Positions 51,279 through 59,593 of a DNA stretch of 64,000 nt are shown here, one piece after another; the stretch's first letter is position 1, and each line of letters opens with the position of its first letter. A program made the position numbers and the translations under genes. The notes under the pieces were generated by a model. The model was not told the origin of the DNA, did not search any database, and was given only the letters and a program-made list of their open reading frames with translations. The stretch is from Mycolicibacterium frederiksbergense. GTDB taxonomy: Bacteria > Actinomycetota > Actinomycetes > Mycobacteriales > Mycobacteriaceae. The stretch is taken from the NCBI RefSeq assembly GCF_012223425.1, contig NZ_CP038799.1, positions 4,882,249 to 4,946,248 on the forward strand, read 5' to 3'.

Positions 51279-51950
51279 TCAGTCGGCGCCGATCTTCGGG
51301 GACTGGTCGCGGCTCACCCAGGCGACCGAGGCGAGGATGCCCGCCACGATCAGCGATCCGACGCCCAGCCAGATCGCCGCACCGGTGAACGATCGCGCGC
51401 TGGGATCGGTATAGCGGGCCTGGGCGTTCATCGTGGTCACGACGCCGGGCTTGAGCTTCCATTCGACGACGTCGCTGGATATCTGGTCGCCATTGGTGGA
51501 GGTCACCTCGCCGGGAAAGGAAACACTCAGCGAGACGTCGGCCTCGGGGTCGCTCACCGAGGTGAGGTCCACCCGTCCCTCCAGGATCACCAGGTTGCCG
51601 GCGCGCCGCAGGGAGATGTCCACCCCGGCGGCGTCACGGTTCATGTTCGCCAGCTGCGGCAACTCGGCGAAGGTCAGGTCGGAGAACACCGCCTGGGAGC
51701 CGACGTAATCGCCGCGCTCGTACCGCGAGACCGCCACCTTGTTGCTGAACGGCAAGGAGTTCAGCAACTGCGGCCCCTTGTCATCGTCGTCGCGCGGGAT
51801 GGCGGCGGCGACGATCTGACCGGACACCCGGTCATCGGGGGACACCGTGATCGAGGCGCGTACCCGGACACATCCGACGGCCAGCGGGACGAGGATCAAC
51901 AGCAGCAGGACCAGGGCGGGAAGCCGGTGGCGGCGGGGGCGCGCATGCAC
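51279..51950 (-). CDS. lppM: LppM-like lipoprotein/membrane protein
   Basis: The 223-aa protein has a signal sequence with lipobox-like VPLAVGCVRV, an outer domain of about 150 aa with SQAVFSDLTFAELPQLANMN, and a C-terminal membrane helix (about residues 190-215). M. tuberculosis LppM influences phagosome maturation and lipoglycan display. The GTG at 51950 is chosen because the basic N-terminus and signal begin there. It follows the GNAT gene by 22 bp. The 144 bp between idsA2 and lppM hold only the idsA2 upstream region; the Rv2172c gene found there in M. tuberculosis is absent. Confidence 0.9.
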   Translation of the reverse strand: MHARPRRHRLPALVLLLLILVPLAVGCVRVRASITVSPDDRVSGQIVAAAIPRDDDDKGPQLLNSLPFSNKVAVSRYERGDYVGSQAVFSDLTFAELPQLANMNRDAAGVDISLRRAGNLVILEGRVDLTSVSDPEADVSLSVSFPGEVTSTNGDQISSDVVEWKLKPGVVTTMNAQARYTDPSARSFTGAAIWLGVGSLIVAGILASVAWVSRDQSPKIGAD

Positions 51951-51972
51951 CTGGCAATCGTGCCAGACCCGG

Positions 51973-52563
51973 TCAGTCCAGGGGCAGCGACCGGCCAAGG
52001 ATGGCGAAGGCCCGGGGGTCGCCGGCGAAGTGGTAGTCGCGGATCACATCGCCGAACCCGAGTCTGCGGTACAGCCGCCAGGCCCGGTTGGCCTCACCGT
52101 TGATCTCCGGTGTGGACAGCAGCACGTGTGCCTCGGTGCGCCCGGCGAGCAGCCGGCGGGCCAGCGCCTCACCGAGGCCGTGCCCCTGGGCGCGTGGGTG
52201 GATGTGCAGTTCGGTGAGCTCGAAATAGTCTCCGAGCAGCGCCTCTGCCCGCTCCGGATCGGTGCCGATGCGGCGCAGGCCATGCACGACCTGTTGTTGC
52301 CACCATTGATCGGGTGCCCCGCTGTAGCCGTAAGCGACGCCGAGCAGTTCGGCGCCGTCGAGCGCTGCGACGGCTTTCCAGCCCACCCTGCGCGTGTGCT
52401 CCAGCCACATCGACGCACGCTGCTCTTCGGTGCCGCGCGGATAGTGCATCGCCTCGACGTAGACGCTCAGCGCCTCGGGTAGCCGCCGGCGCATCACATC
52501 GGCCGAGAGATCCACCAGATATGTCGGCAACGGGTGTCCTTCGCGGTCTTGTTCGGTGCGCAC
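51973..52563 (-). CDS. GNAT-family N-acetyltransferase (Rv2170-like)
   Basis: A 196-aa acetyl-CoA-dependent acetyltransferase. The acetyl-CoA binding loop is RAQGHGLGEALARRLL and the last strand and helix pair NRAWRLYRRLGFGDV is typical of the fold. The M. tuberculosis homologue has been reported to acetylate isocitrate dehydrogenase and isoniazid. The GTG at 52563 is the first start in frame; an internal start cannot be excluded. It is probably transcribed with lppM. Confidence 0.87.
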   Translation of the reverse strand: MRTEQDREGHPLPTYLVDLSADVMRRRLPEALSVYVEAMHYPRGTEEQRASMWLEHTRRVGWKAVAALDGAELLGVAYGYSGAPDQWWQQQVVHGLRRIGTDPERAEALLGDYFELTELHIHPRAQGHGLGEALARRLLAGRTEAHVLLSTPEINGEANRAWRLYRRLGFGDVIRDYHFAGDPRAFAILGRSLPLD

Positions 52564-52633
52564 GGTCGGGGTTCATTATCGGGCCCCGGATCGGGGTTGT
52601 GGTCGCGCGGGTGAGGTGATGACCGACTTTGGT

Positions 52634-52674
52634 GCCGTACGTCATACAATCGTGTACCAAGTAGGTGGTACGGC
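52634..52674 (+). promoter_or_regulatory. Promoter flanked by inverted repeat before DUF3040 gene
   Basis: GCCGTAC (52634-52640) and GTACGGC (52668-52674) are complementary arms; a second pair, GTACC (52654-52658) and GGTAC (52667-52671), shares the right arm. A good -10 hexamer, TACAAT (52645-52650), lies between. The layout looks like an operator over a promoter and leaves a leader of about 130 nt before the DUF3040 start. Confidence 0.45.
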
Positions 52675-52786
52675 TCAGATTGACCTCGTATCATGGACAT
52701 CAGACGTCCGTGATCGCGGGCGCACCACACACGTTGATGACACGGTTCCGGATTCACCGGGCCAGGGCGCGGACAAGGAGGGACGG

Positions 52787-53191
52787 ATGCCACTCTCCGA
52801 TCATGAGCAGCGCATGCTCGACCAGATCGAAAGCGCGCTCTATGCCGAGGACCCCAAATTCGCTTCCAGCGTTCGGGGCGGCAATCTGCGGGCCCCCTCG
52901 GCGCGGCGTCGGTTACAGGGTGTCGCACTCTTCATCGTCGGCCTGGCGATGCTGGTGTCCGGTGTCGCCATCAATGCGACCTGGATCGGTGGTCTGCCGA
53001 TCCTCTCCGTCATCGGCTTCATCGTGATGTTCGGTGGCGTGGTGTTCGCGATCACCGGCTCGCGGGCGTCGGGTTCGGCCGACAAGTCGGCGCCGTCCCC
53101 GGGTGCGGCACGGCCGAAGCGCGGTAAGAGCACCGGCGGATCGTTCACCAGTCGCATGGAGGACCGCTTCCGTCGTCGGTTCGACGAGTAG
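52787..53191 (+). CDS. DUF3040 membrane protein (Rv2169c-like)
   Basis: A 134-aa protein. MPLSDHEQRMLDQIESALYAEDPKFASS, with the DHEQRMLDQIE and DPKFAS parts, is the DUF3040 signature; two membrane helices follow (about residues 43-62 and 67-88), then a Lys/Arg-rich tail. It is found beside the dcw cluster in many actinobacteria, function unknown. The ATG at 52787 has an AAGGAGGG ribosome binding site. A strong intrinsic terminator follows. Confidence 0.9.
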   Translation: MPLSDHEQRMLDQIESALYAEDPKFASSVRGGNLRAPSARRRLQGVALFIVGLAMLVSGVAINATWIGGLPILSVIGFIVMFGGVVFAITGSRASGSADKSAPSPGAARPKRGKSTGGSFTSRMEDRFRRRFDE

Positions 53192-53214
53192 CGGCCCACC
53201 CACTTCTCCCCACC

Positions 53215-53249
53215 GGGGTAGCTCCGTCTCGGAGCTGCCCCGTTTTTTT
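53215..53249 (+). terminator. Intrinsic terminator after DUF3040 gene
   Basis: A 12-bp stem (GGGGTAGCTCCG with CGGAGCTGCCCC, one G-T wobble) around a TCT loop is followed by G and seven T residues. This is a textbook rho-independent terminator, uncommon in mycobacteria, and it insulates the dcw cluster from the gene upstream. Confidence 0.9.
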
Positions 53250-53435
53250 GTGCTCGTGGGCGCCCGGAAACATCGGCGTGTCGGACCGGGCAGGGCGCTG
53301 TACCCACAATCTCCCCACCGCTCCCGACCTGTGGCCACGCCGCCGGTGGGTGCGCATTGAGCTGCGGTTTCACAGTCTTCGGCGGGTGCCGTACCGATCC
53401 GAGGGGTGGGGCAGGAGGTGACTTCTGATCCGTAA

Positions 53436-53502
53436 GTGGGGCGTGGGGATAACTGGGTGGCAGCAAATGGAGCTAAGTGGGGGATTGTGGGGTAAAGTGG
53501 CG
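53436..53502 (+). promoter_or_regulatory. MraZ boxes and dcw promoter
   Basis: Three GTGG(G/C)G repeats start at 53477, 53487 and 53497, spaced exactly 10 bp, the TGGGN-N5 pattern bound by MraZ. A second group lies upstream (GTGGGG at 53436 and 53443, TGGGT at 53454). A -10 candidate, TAAAGT (53493-53498), overlaps the second and third boxes, so bound MraZ would block the promoter. The region 53250-53578 holds nothing else I can name. Confidence 0.75.
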
Positions 53503-53578
53503 GACAACGGAGCAACCGGAGCTCCGCCAAGCGGGCAGAAGCGACTCGGGATCCAGCCGAGTGGTGGGAGGTGGCGAG

Positions 53579-54010
53579 ATGTTTCTCGGTACCTACACGC
53601 CCAAGCTCGACGACAAGGGGCGGCTCACACTGCCCGCCAAGTTCCGCGATGCACTGGCAGGAGGGTTGATGGTCACCAAAAGTCAAGATCACAGCCTGGC
53701 CGTGTACCCACGGACGGAGTTCGAAAAGCTGGCTGAAAAGGCGATGCTGGCATCGCGCAGCGACCCTCAGGCCCGCGCTTATGTGCGGAACCTGGCGGCC
53801 GGTGCCGATGAGCAACATCCCGATGCGCAGGGCCGGATCACCCTGTCGGCCGAACACCGCCGGTACGCCAACCTGTCCAAGGAATGCGTGGTGACGGGTT
53901 CACTCGGTCACCTGGAGATCTGGGACGCCCAGGCTTGGCAGCAGTACCAGGAGACCCACGAAGAGACCTTCTCCGCGGCCAGCGATGACACTCTTCGCGA
54001 CATCATCTGA
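53579..54010 (+). CDS. mraZ: Transcriptional regulator MraZ
   Basis: A 143-aa protein of two AbrB-like swapped-hairpin repeats, FLGTYTPKLDDKGRLTLPAKF at the start and DEQHPDAQGRITLSAEHR in the middle, each with the DxxGR motif. It forms a ring that binds TGGGN repeats and controls the dcw cluster, including itself; boxes lie about 80-140 bp upstream. The ATG at 53579 has GGGAGG upstream. rsmH may start within its last 26 bases. Confidence 0.96.
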   Translation: MFLGTYTPKLDDKGRLTLPAKFRDALAGGLMVTKSQDHSLAVYPRTEFEKLAEKAMLASRSDPQARAYVRNLAAGADEQHPDAQGRITLSAEHRRYANLSKECVVTGSLGHLEIWDAQAWQQYQETHEETFSAASDDTLRDII

Positions 54011-55109
54011 CCATCCTGTCCGTGCAACGCGGCCTCTGTCCGAACCGGCCCTGGCGTACTTCCCCGACGCCAGGTCCGCACCCTCGGACAGGGACCCCGT
54101 TGCAGGGGCGCCCCTTCGTAACAGGGGAGCCGCAGTGCCAGACGATCCCGATCATGGCCACGTCCCCGTCCTCCTCGACCGCTGCGTCGAGCTACTGAGG
54201 CCGGCGCTGACCCGTCACCACCCTGACGGCACCGGAGCCGTCCTGGTCGATGCGACCCTGGGCGCCGGCGGGCACACCGAACGCTTCCTCACCGAACTGC
54301 CCGGGCTGCATGTCGTCGGTCTGGACCGCGACCCCGATGCGTTGCGCATCGCCACCGAACGGCTGGCGCCCTTCGGCGACCGCTTCCGGTTCGTCCGCAC
54401 CCGCTACGACGGCTACTGGGCCGACCGGGACGAGAACGCCATCGACGGAGTGCTTTTCGATCTCGGTGTCTCCTCGATGCAACTGGACCTGATCGATCGG
54501 GGCTTCTCCTACGCACACGACGCCCCGCTGGATATGCGGATGGATCCCGACGCCGAGCTCACCGCGGCCGACATCCTCAACACCTATGACGAGCGGGCGC
54601 TCACCAGGGTGCTCCGTGAGTACGGTGAAGAACGGTTCGCCAGCCGGATCGCCTCCCGCGTTGTCAAACGTCGTGCGCGCCAACCGCTGAACAGCACCGC
54701 CGAACTGGTGGAGCTGCTCTACGAGGCGATTCCGGCCGCCACCCGGCGAACCGGTGGACACCCGGCCAAGCGCACCTTCCAGGCGCTGCGGATCGCGGTC
54801 AACGCCGAACTCGATTCGCTGCGCGACGCCTTGCCGGCCTCGCTGGCGGCGTTGTCCGGCGGTGGGCGCATCGTCGTGATGGCCTACCAGTCCCTGGAGG
54901 ACAAGATCGTCAAGGGCCTGTTCGCGGCCGCCACCGCATCGCGCACGCCGCCCGGGCTTCCGGTCGAATTACCTGGGTATGAGGCCGAATTCGTAACACT
55001 GACCCGCGGTGCCGAACAGGCCGACGCCGACGAGATCGAGCGGAACCCGCGAAGCGCCTCGGTGCGGTTGCGGGCATTGGAAAAGGTTGCCGGAAAGGAT
55101 GACTCATGA
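53985..55109 (+). CDS. rsmH: 16S rRNA (cytosine(1402)-N(4))-methyltransferase
   Basis: RsmH (MraW) methylates N4 of C1402 in 16S rRNA using SAM. The 374-aa frame shows HVPVLLDRCVELL, the SAM motif DATLGAGGHTERFL, FDLGVSSMQLD and RTFQALRIAVN. Two starts compete: ATG 53985, overlapping mraZ by 26 nt, and GTG 54135 with AGGGGAG upstream. I prefer 53985 because the extension EPALAYFPDAR resembles the N-terminus I recall for the M. tuberculosis protein; that is memory, not an alignment. Confidence 0.9.
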   Translation: MTLFATSSDHPVRATRPLSEPALAYFPDARSAPSDRDPVAGAPLRNRGAAVPDDPDHGHVPVLLDRCVELLRPALTRHHPDGTGAVLVDATLGAGGHTERFLTELPGLHVVGLDRDPDALRIATERLAPFGDRFRFVRTRYDGYWADRDENAIDGVLFDLGVSSMQLDLIDRGFSYAHDAPLDMRMDPDAELTAADILNTYDERALTRVLREYGEERFASRIASRVVKRRARQPLNSTAELVELLYEAIPAATRRTGGHPAKRTFQALRIAVNAELDSLRDALPASLAALSGGGRIVVMAYQSLEDKIVKGLFAAATASRTPPGLPVELPGYEAEFVTLTRGAEQADADEIERNPRSASVRLRALEKVAGKDDS

Positions 55110-56146
55110 AGGGTAAGCGACCCGCACCGGTGCCCCGCGCCGACGAGCGTCGACGCGGCAACCCCCAGCGTGCCCGGGCCCGGCAGGCAGAAGCGCCGGC
55201 ACGTAAGCGCCGCGGCGCACCCGAACAACGTCCGCAGCGGCCGGCGCCGAAGAGCACCCCGATGCGGCGTCCCGTCGACGCGCCCGCACGGCCCAAGAAC
55301 GCCAGCCAGGCCAAGGCCCGCGCCAAGGCGCGGAAGGCCAAGGCCCCCAAAGTCATCCGTCCGCCACTGCGCGAACGGCTGATCACCCGGCTGTCCGAGA
55401 TCGAGTTCAACCCACGGACCCTCGCGGCGCGGGTGCCGTTCGTGGTGCTGGTCATCGGTGCACTCGGTATCGGGCTCGGCGTCACGCTGTGGCTGTCCAC
55501 CGATGCCGCCGAACGCTCCTATCAGCTGGGGCACGCACGCCAGCTGAACCAGGCGCTGGCCCAGCAGAAAGAGGCCCTGGAACGCGACGTGCTGGAGGCG
55601 CAGGCCCCGCCGGCGCTGGCCGAGGCCGCCCGCGAACTGGGCATGATCCCGTCCCGTGACACCGCGCACCTTGTGCAGGACCAGACCGGCGCGTGGATGG
55701 TGGTGGGCACACCCAAGCCGGCCGAAGGCGTACCGCCCCCACCACTGAACTCCCCGTTGCCGGACGAGACCCCGGTGACCGAACGGCCGGCGCGTCCCGC
55801 CGCCGACGCACCGCCGGCGCCCCGGGTCGTGGATCCGCGTGAGGTTGTGGTGCGGGTACCGCCGCGGGAGCAGACTCCGGTCCCCGCGACGCCGCTGACC
55901 GCACCGGTCGCGCCGCTGGCCGCACCGGTCGCGCCGCTGGCCGCCCCGGCTGATCCTGCGGTGCTGCCGCCGGCCGCCGTCCTGCCACCCGCTGCGCCGC
56001 CCGTGGACGGTCTTCCGCACCTGGCCGCTCCGGCACAGCCGGCTCAGCCCGGTCCGGTTGGCGGCATCGAAAACGTCGGGCCCGCACCGGTTGAGGCCCC
56101 GGCCCCGGTCGAGGTCCCGCTGGTACCCGAAGTTCCCGTCGCATGA
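55106..56146 (+). CDS. ftsL: FtsL-like septum protein (Rv2164c-like)
   Basis: A 346-aa bitopic protein. A basic, disordered cytoplasmic N-terminus (about residues 1-110), one membrane helix (about 112-132) and a periplasmic coiled coil (GHARQLNQALAQQKEALERDV) form the FtsL layout. A long Pro/Ala-rich C-terminal extension follows with three 7-residue repeats of the PLAAPVA type (DNA 55891-55953). In mycobacteria such FtsL-like proteins are much longer than in E. coli. The ATG overlaps the rsmH stop as ATGA, and pbpB starts within its stop. Confidence 0.88.
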   Translation: MKGKRPAPVPRADERRRGNPQRARARQAEAPARKRRGAPEQRPQRPAPKSTPMRRPVDAPARPKNASQAKARAKARKAKAPKVIRPPLRERLITRLSEIEFNPRTLAARVPFVVLVIGALGIGLGVTLWLSTDAAERSYQLGHARQLNQALAQQKEALERDVLEAQAPPALAEAARELGMIPSRDTAHLVQDQTGAWMVVGTPKPAEGVPPPPLNSPLPDETPVTERPARPAADAPPAPRVVDPREVVVRVPPREQTPVPATPLTAPVAPLAAPVAPLAAPADPAVLPPAAVLPPAAPPVDGLPHLAAPAQPAQPGPVGGIENVGPAPVEAPAPVEVPLVPEVPVA

Positions 56147-58017
56147 GCCGCAAGTCGCAGGAACACGCCGCCACCGACCGGCGTATCCGTCGCCCCGAGC
56201 CCCAGACCGGTGTGCGCAGTTCGTCCTTCGTGTTCCGGCACCGGGCGGGCAACGTCGTCATCTTTCTGGTCCTCGTGGTCGCCGCGGCGCAGCTGTTCAA
56301 CCTGCAGATCTCCAATGCCGCCGGATTGCGCGCGGAGGCCGCCAGTCAGCTCAAGGTGACCGATGTGCAGAAAGCGGTGCGCGGCAGCATCGTCGACCGC
56401 AACGACGACAAGCTCGCCTTCACCATCGAGGCGCGGGCGCTGACCTTCCAGCCCGTCAAGGTGCGCAAGCAGCTGGAGGAGGAGAAGGCCAAGGATCCTG
56501 ACGAGCCGGATCCGGACACCCGGCTGCGGGAGATCGCCACCGAGATCGCGACCCGGCTGAATAACCGGCCCGACGTGTCGACCCTGCTGAAGAAGCTCAA
56601 GAGCAAGGAATCCTTCACCTATCTGGCCCGCGCCGTGGACCCGGCCGTCGCCGAGGCCATCATGGCCAAGTTCCCCGAGGTGGGCTCCGAACGTCAGGAC
56701 ATCCGCCAGTACCCGGGCGGTTCGCTGGCCGCCAACATCGTCGGCGGAATCGATTGGGACGGACACGGTCTGCTGGGGCTGGAAGACTCGATGGACGCCA
56801 AACTGGCCGGCACCGACGGCTCAGTCACCTATGACCGCGGTTCCGACGGCGTGATGATCCCGGGCAGCATGCGCAACCGCCACGAGGCGGTCGACGGTTC
56901 CACCGTGCAGCTCACTCTCGACGACGACATCCAGTTCTACGTCCAGCAGCAGGTCCAGCAGGCCAAGGACGTCTCGGGCGCGGGAAATGTCTCCGCCGTG
57001 GTCCTGGACGCCAAAACCGGTAAGGTGCTGGCGATGTCGAACGACAACACGTTCGACCCCTCGCAGGACATCGGCAGGCAGGGCACCCGGCAGATGGGCA
57101 ACCCCGCCGTCGCCTCACCCTTCGAGCCGGGCTCGGTGAACAAGATCGTCACCGCCGCAACGGCCATCGAGATGGGACTGACCAATCCCGACGAGGTGCT
57201 GTCCGTCCCGGGCTCCATCGACATGGGCGGGGTGACCGTCAAGGACGCCTGGAACCACGGCGTCGACCAGTACACCACCACCGGCGTCTTCGGGAAGTCC
57301 TCCAACGTCGGCACCCTGATGCTGGCACAGCGCGTCGGGCCCGAGAAGTTCGCCGAGATGCTCACCAAGTTCGGTCTGGGCGAGCGCACCGGCGTCGGGT
57401 TGCCGGGGGAGAGCGCCGGACTGGTGCCACCGATCGATCAGTGGTCGGGCAGCTCGTTCGCCAACCTGCCCATCGGGCAGGGTCTGTCGATGACCCTGCT
57501 GCAGATGGCGGGGATGTACCAGGCCATCGCCAACGACGGTGTGCGCATCCCGCCGCGGGTCGTCAAGGCCATCGTCGCCGCCGACGGCACCCGTACCCCC
57601 GAGGAAGCGCCGGAAGGCATCCGGGTGGTCTCCCCGGAGACCGCGGTGGCGGTGCGCAACATGCTGCGCGCCACCGTGCAGCGCGACCCGCGCGGCGTGC
57701 AGCAGGGCACCGGCTGGCAGGCGGCCGTCGAGGGCTACCAGATCGCCGGGAAGACCGGAACCGCCCAGCAGATCAACCCCAACTGCGGCTGCTACTACGA
57801 CGACCACTACTGGATCACGTTCGCCGGGCTGGCTCCCTCGGATGATCCGCGCTACGTGATCGGCATCATGGCCGACAATCCGCGCCGCACCGCCGACGGA
57901 CAGCCGGGCACCACCGTGGCCCCGCTGTTCCACAACATCGCGGCCTGGTTGCTGCAGCGCGAGAACGTGCCGCTGTCCGCCGATCCCGGTCCGCCGCTCA
58001 CGCTGCAGGCCACCTGA
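56143..58017 (+). CDS. pbpB: Penicillin-binding protein 3-like septal transpeptidase
   Basis: The septal transpeptidase (624 aa, the FtsI/PBP3 equivalent) cross-links peptidoglycan at division with FtsW. It has a basic N-terminus, one membrane helix (about residues 40-60), a dimerisation domain, and the transpeptidase domain with the active serine S331 in PGSVNK (SxxK), S386-S387-N388 (SxN) and K537-T538-G539. It overlaps ftsL by ATGA. Confidence 0.95.
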   Translation: MSRKSQEHAATDRRIRRPEPQTGVRSSSFVFRHRAGNVVIFLVLVVAAAQLFNLQISNAAGLRAEAASQLKVTDVQKAVRGSIVDRNDDKLAFTIEARALTFQPVKVRKQLEEEKAKDPDEPDPDTRLREIATEIATRLNNRPDVSTLLKKLKSKESFTYLARAVDPAVAEAIMAKFPEVGSERQDIRQYPGGSLAANIVGGIDWDGHGLLGLEDSMDAKLAGTDGSVTYDRGSDGVMIPGSMRNRHEAVDGSTVQLTLDDDIQFYVQQQVQQAKDVSGAGNVSAVVLDAKTGKVLAMSNDNTFDPSQDIGRQGTRQMGNPAVASPFEPGSVNKIVTAATAIEMGLTNPDEVLSVPGSIDMGGVTVKDAWNHGVDQYTTTGVFGKSSNVGTLMLAQRVGPEKFAEMLTKFGLGERTGVGLPGESAGLVPPIDQWSGSSFANLPIGQGLSMTLLQMAGMYQAIANDGVRIPPRVVKAIVAADGTRTPEEAPEGIRVVSPETAVAVRNMLRATVQRDPRGVQQGTGWQAAVEGYQIAGKTGTAQQINPNCGCYYDDHYWITFAGLAPSDDPRYVIGIMADNPRRTADGQPGTTVAPLFHNIAAWLLQRENVPLSADPGPPLTLQAT

Positions 58018-58063
58018 GCGGCGTCCCAGGCCTCGACAGGCAGCCCGGTACTGTGTCAACGCC

Positions 58064-59593
58064 ATGAAACTGCGTCCCTCCCAACCTCTCGGTGAGCTGC
58101 TCGGACCGCTGGCCGAGCGGATCGGGGTGCCCATCCATTGCCGGACGGGGGTCAGCGCGCACACCCGGGTCACCGGTGTGACGCTGCGCAGTCAGGACGT
58201 CCGGCCCGGGGATCTGTTCGCCGCGCTGCCGGGTGCGTCCGCGCACGGAGCCCGGTTCGCCGCCGACGCCGTGGCCGCCGGCGCGCTGGCCGTGCTGACC
58301 GATCCGGCCGGCGCCGACCAGCTGCCCGCCGATCTGGACGCGGCCGTGCTGGTGCATCCCGAACCGCGCGCGGTGCTCGGCGCGCTGGCCGCCCACGTCT
58401 ACGGCCATCCGTCCCGGACGCTGCGCGTCATCGGTGTCACCGGCACGTCCGGCAAGACGACCACCACGTATCTGATCGAGGCGGGCCTGCGGGCCGCGGG
58501 CCGGACCGCGGGGCTGATCGGCACCGTCGGCATCCGCATCGACGGACGTGACGAGCCCAGCTCGCTGACCACCCCGGAGGCCCCCGATCTGCAGGCGCTG
58601 CTGGCGGTGATGGTGGAGCTCGGGGTGGACACCGTGGTGATGGAGGTGTCCAGCCATGCACTGACGCTGGGGCGGGTGGACGGGACGGTCTTCGAGGCCG
58701 GCGGATTCACCAATCTCTCCCGTGACCACCTCGACTTCCATCCGACGATGGAGGACTATCTGGACGCCAAGGCCCGGCTGTTCGAACCGGATTCGCCCAC
58801 CCATGCCGCACGCGCGGTGGTCTGCGTCGACGACGACTGGGGCCGCCGGATCGCGGAGCGGTCCACCTCGCCGGTGCGGGTCAGCGCGGGCGGTGCGGAC
58901 GCCGACTGGGGGATCGACGCGGTGCGCGCGGTCGGGCGGGGCGGCCAGGAGTTCGTCGCCGTCGACCCCGCCGGGGTCCACCACACGCTGCAGATCGGGC
59001 TGCCGGGGCGCTACAACATCGCCAACGCGCTGCTCGCGGTCGCGCTGCTCGACGTGGTCGGGGTGTCACCGGAGCAGGGCGCGCCCGGTCTGCGTGGCGC
59101 CGCGGTGCCGGGCCGGCTGGAGACCATCGACCGCGGTCAGGATTTCCTGGCGCTCGTCGACTACGCCCACAAGCCGGGCGCGCTGGAAGCGGTGCTGCAG
59201 ACACTGCGGGATCAGGAGTCCGGCGCCCGTATCGCCGTCGTGATCGGCGCCGGCGGTAACCGCGACGTCGGCAAACGGGAACCGATGGGCCGGGTCGCCG
59301 CTGCACTGGCCGACCTCGTCGTCGTCACCGATGACAATCCGCGTGACGAGGACCCGGCGGCGATCCGCGCCGCCGTGCTGGCCGGGGCGGCCGGGCAGGT
59401 CGGGGAGGTGGTCGAGATCGGGGATCGCCGCGCCGCCATCGACTACGCCGTGGCCTGGGCACGCACCGGGGATGTGGTGTTGATCGCCGGGAAGGGGCAC
59501 GAGTCGGGGCAGACCAGCCGTGGCGTCACCCGCCCGTTCGACGACCGGGTGGAGCTCGCCGACGCACTGACCGCCCGCGGGCGCACCCGATGA
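58064..59593 (+). CDS. murE: UDP-MurNAc-L-Ala-D-Glu:meso-DAP ligase
   Basis: MurE (509 aa) adds meso-diaminopimelate to the wall precursor. The ATP loop is GVTGTSGKTTTTYL, the carbamylated-lysine region DAKARLF, and the DAP-specifying motif DDNPRDEDP is present. It lies 46 bp after pbpB, the widest gap so far in the cluster; a TACTGT hexamer 9 nt before the ATG may be an internal promoter. In M. tuberculosis four genes lie between pbpB and murE; here there are none. Confidence 0.96.
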   Translation: MKLRPSQPLGELLGPLAERIGVPIHCRTGVSAHTRVTGVTLRSQDVRPGDLFAALPGASAHGARFAADAVAAGALAVLTDPAGADQLPADLDAAVLVHPEPRAVLGALAAHVYGHPSRTLRVIGVTGTSGKTTTTYLIEAGLRAAGRTAGLIGTVGIRIDGRDEPSSLTTPEAPDLQALLAVMVELGVDTVVMEVSSHALTLGRVDGTVFEAGGFTNLSRDHLDFHPTMEDYLDAKARLFEPDSPTHAARAVVCVDDDWGRRIAERSTSPVRVSAGGADADWGIDAVRAVGRGGQEFVAVDPAGVHHTLQIGLPGRYNIANALLAVALLDVVGVSPEQGAPGLRGAAVPGRLETIDRGQDFLALVDYAHKPGALEAVLQTLRDQESGARIAVVIGAGGNRDVGKREPMGRVAAALADLVVVTDDNPRDEDPAAIRAAVLAGAAGQVGEVVEIGDRRAAIDYAVAWARTGDVVLIAGKGHESGQTSRGVTRPFDDRVELADALTARGRTR

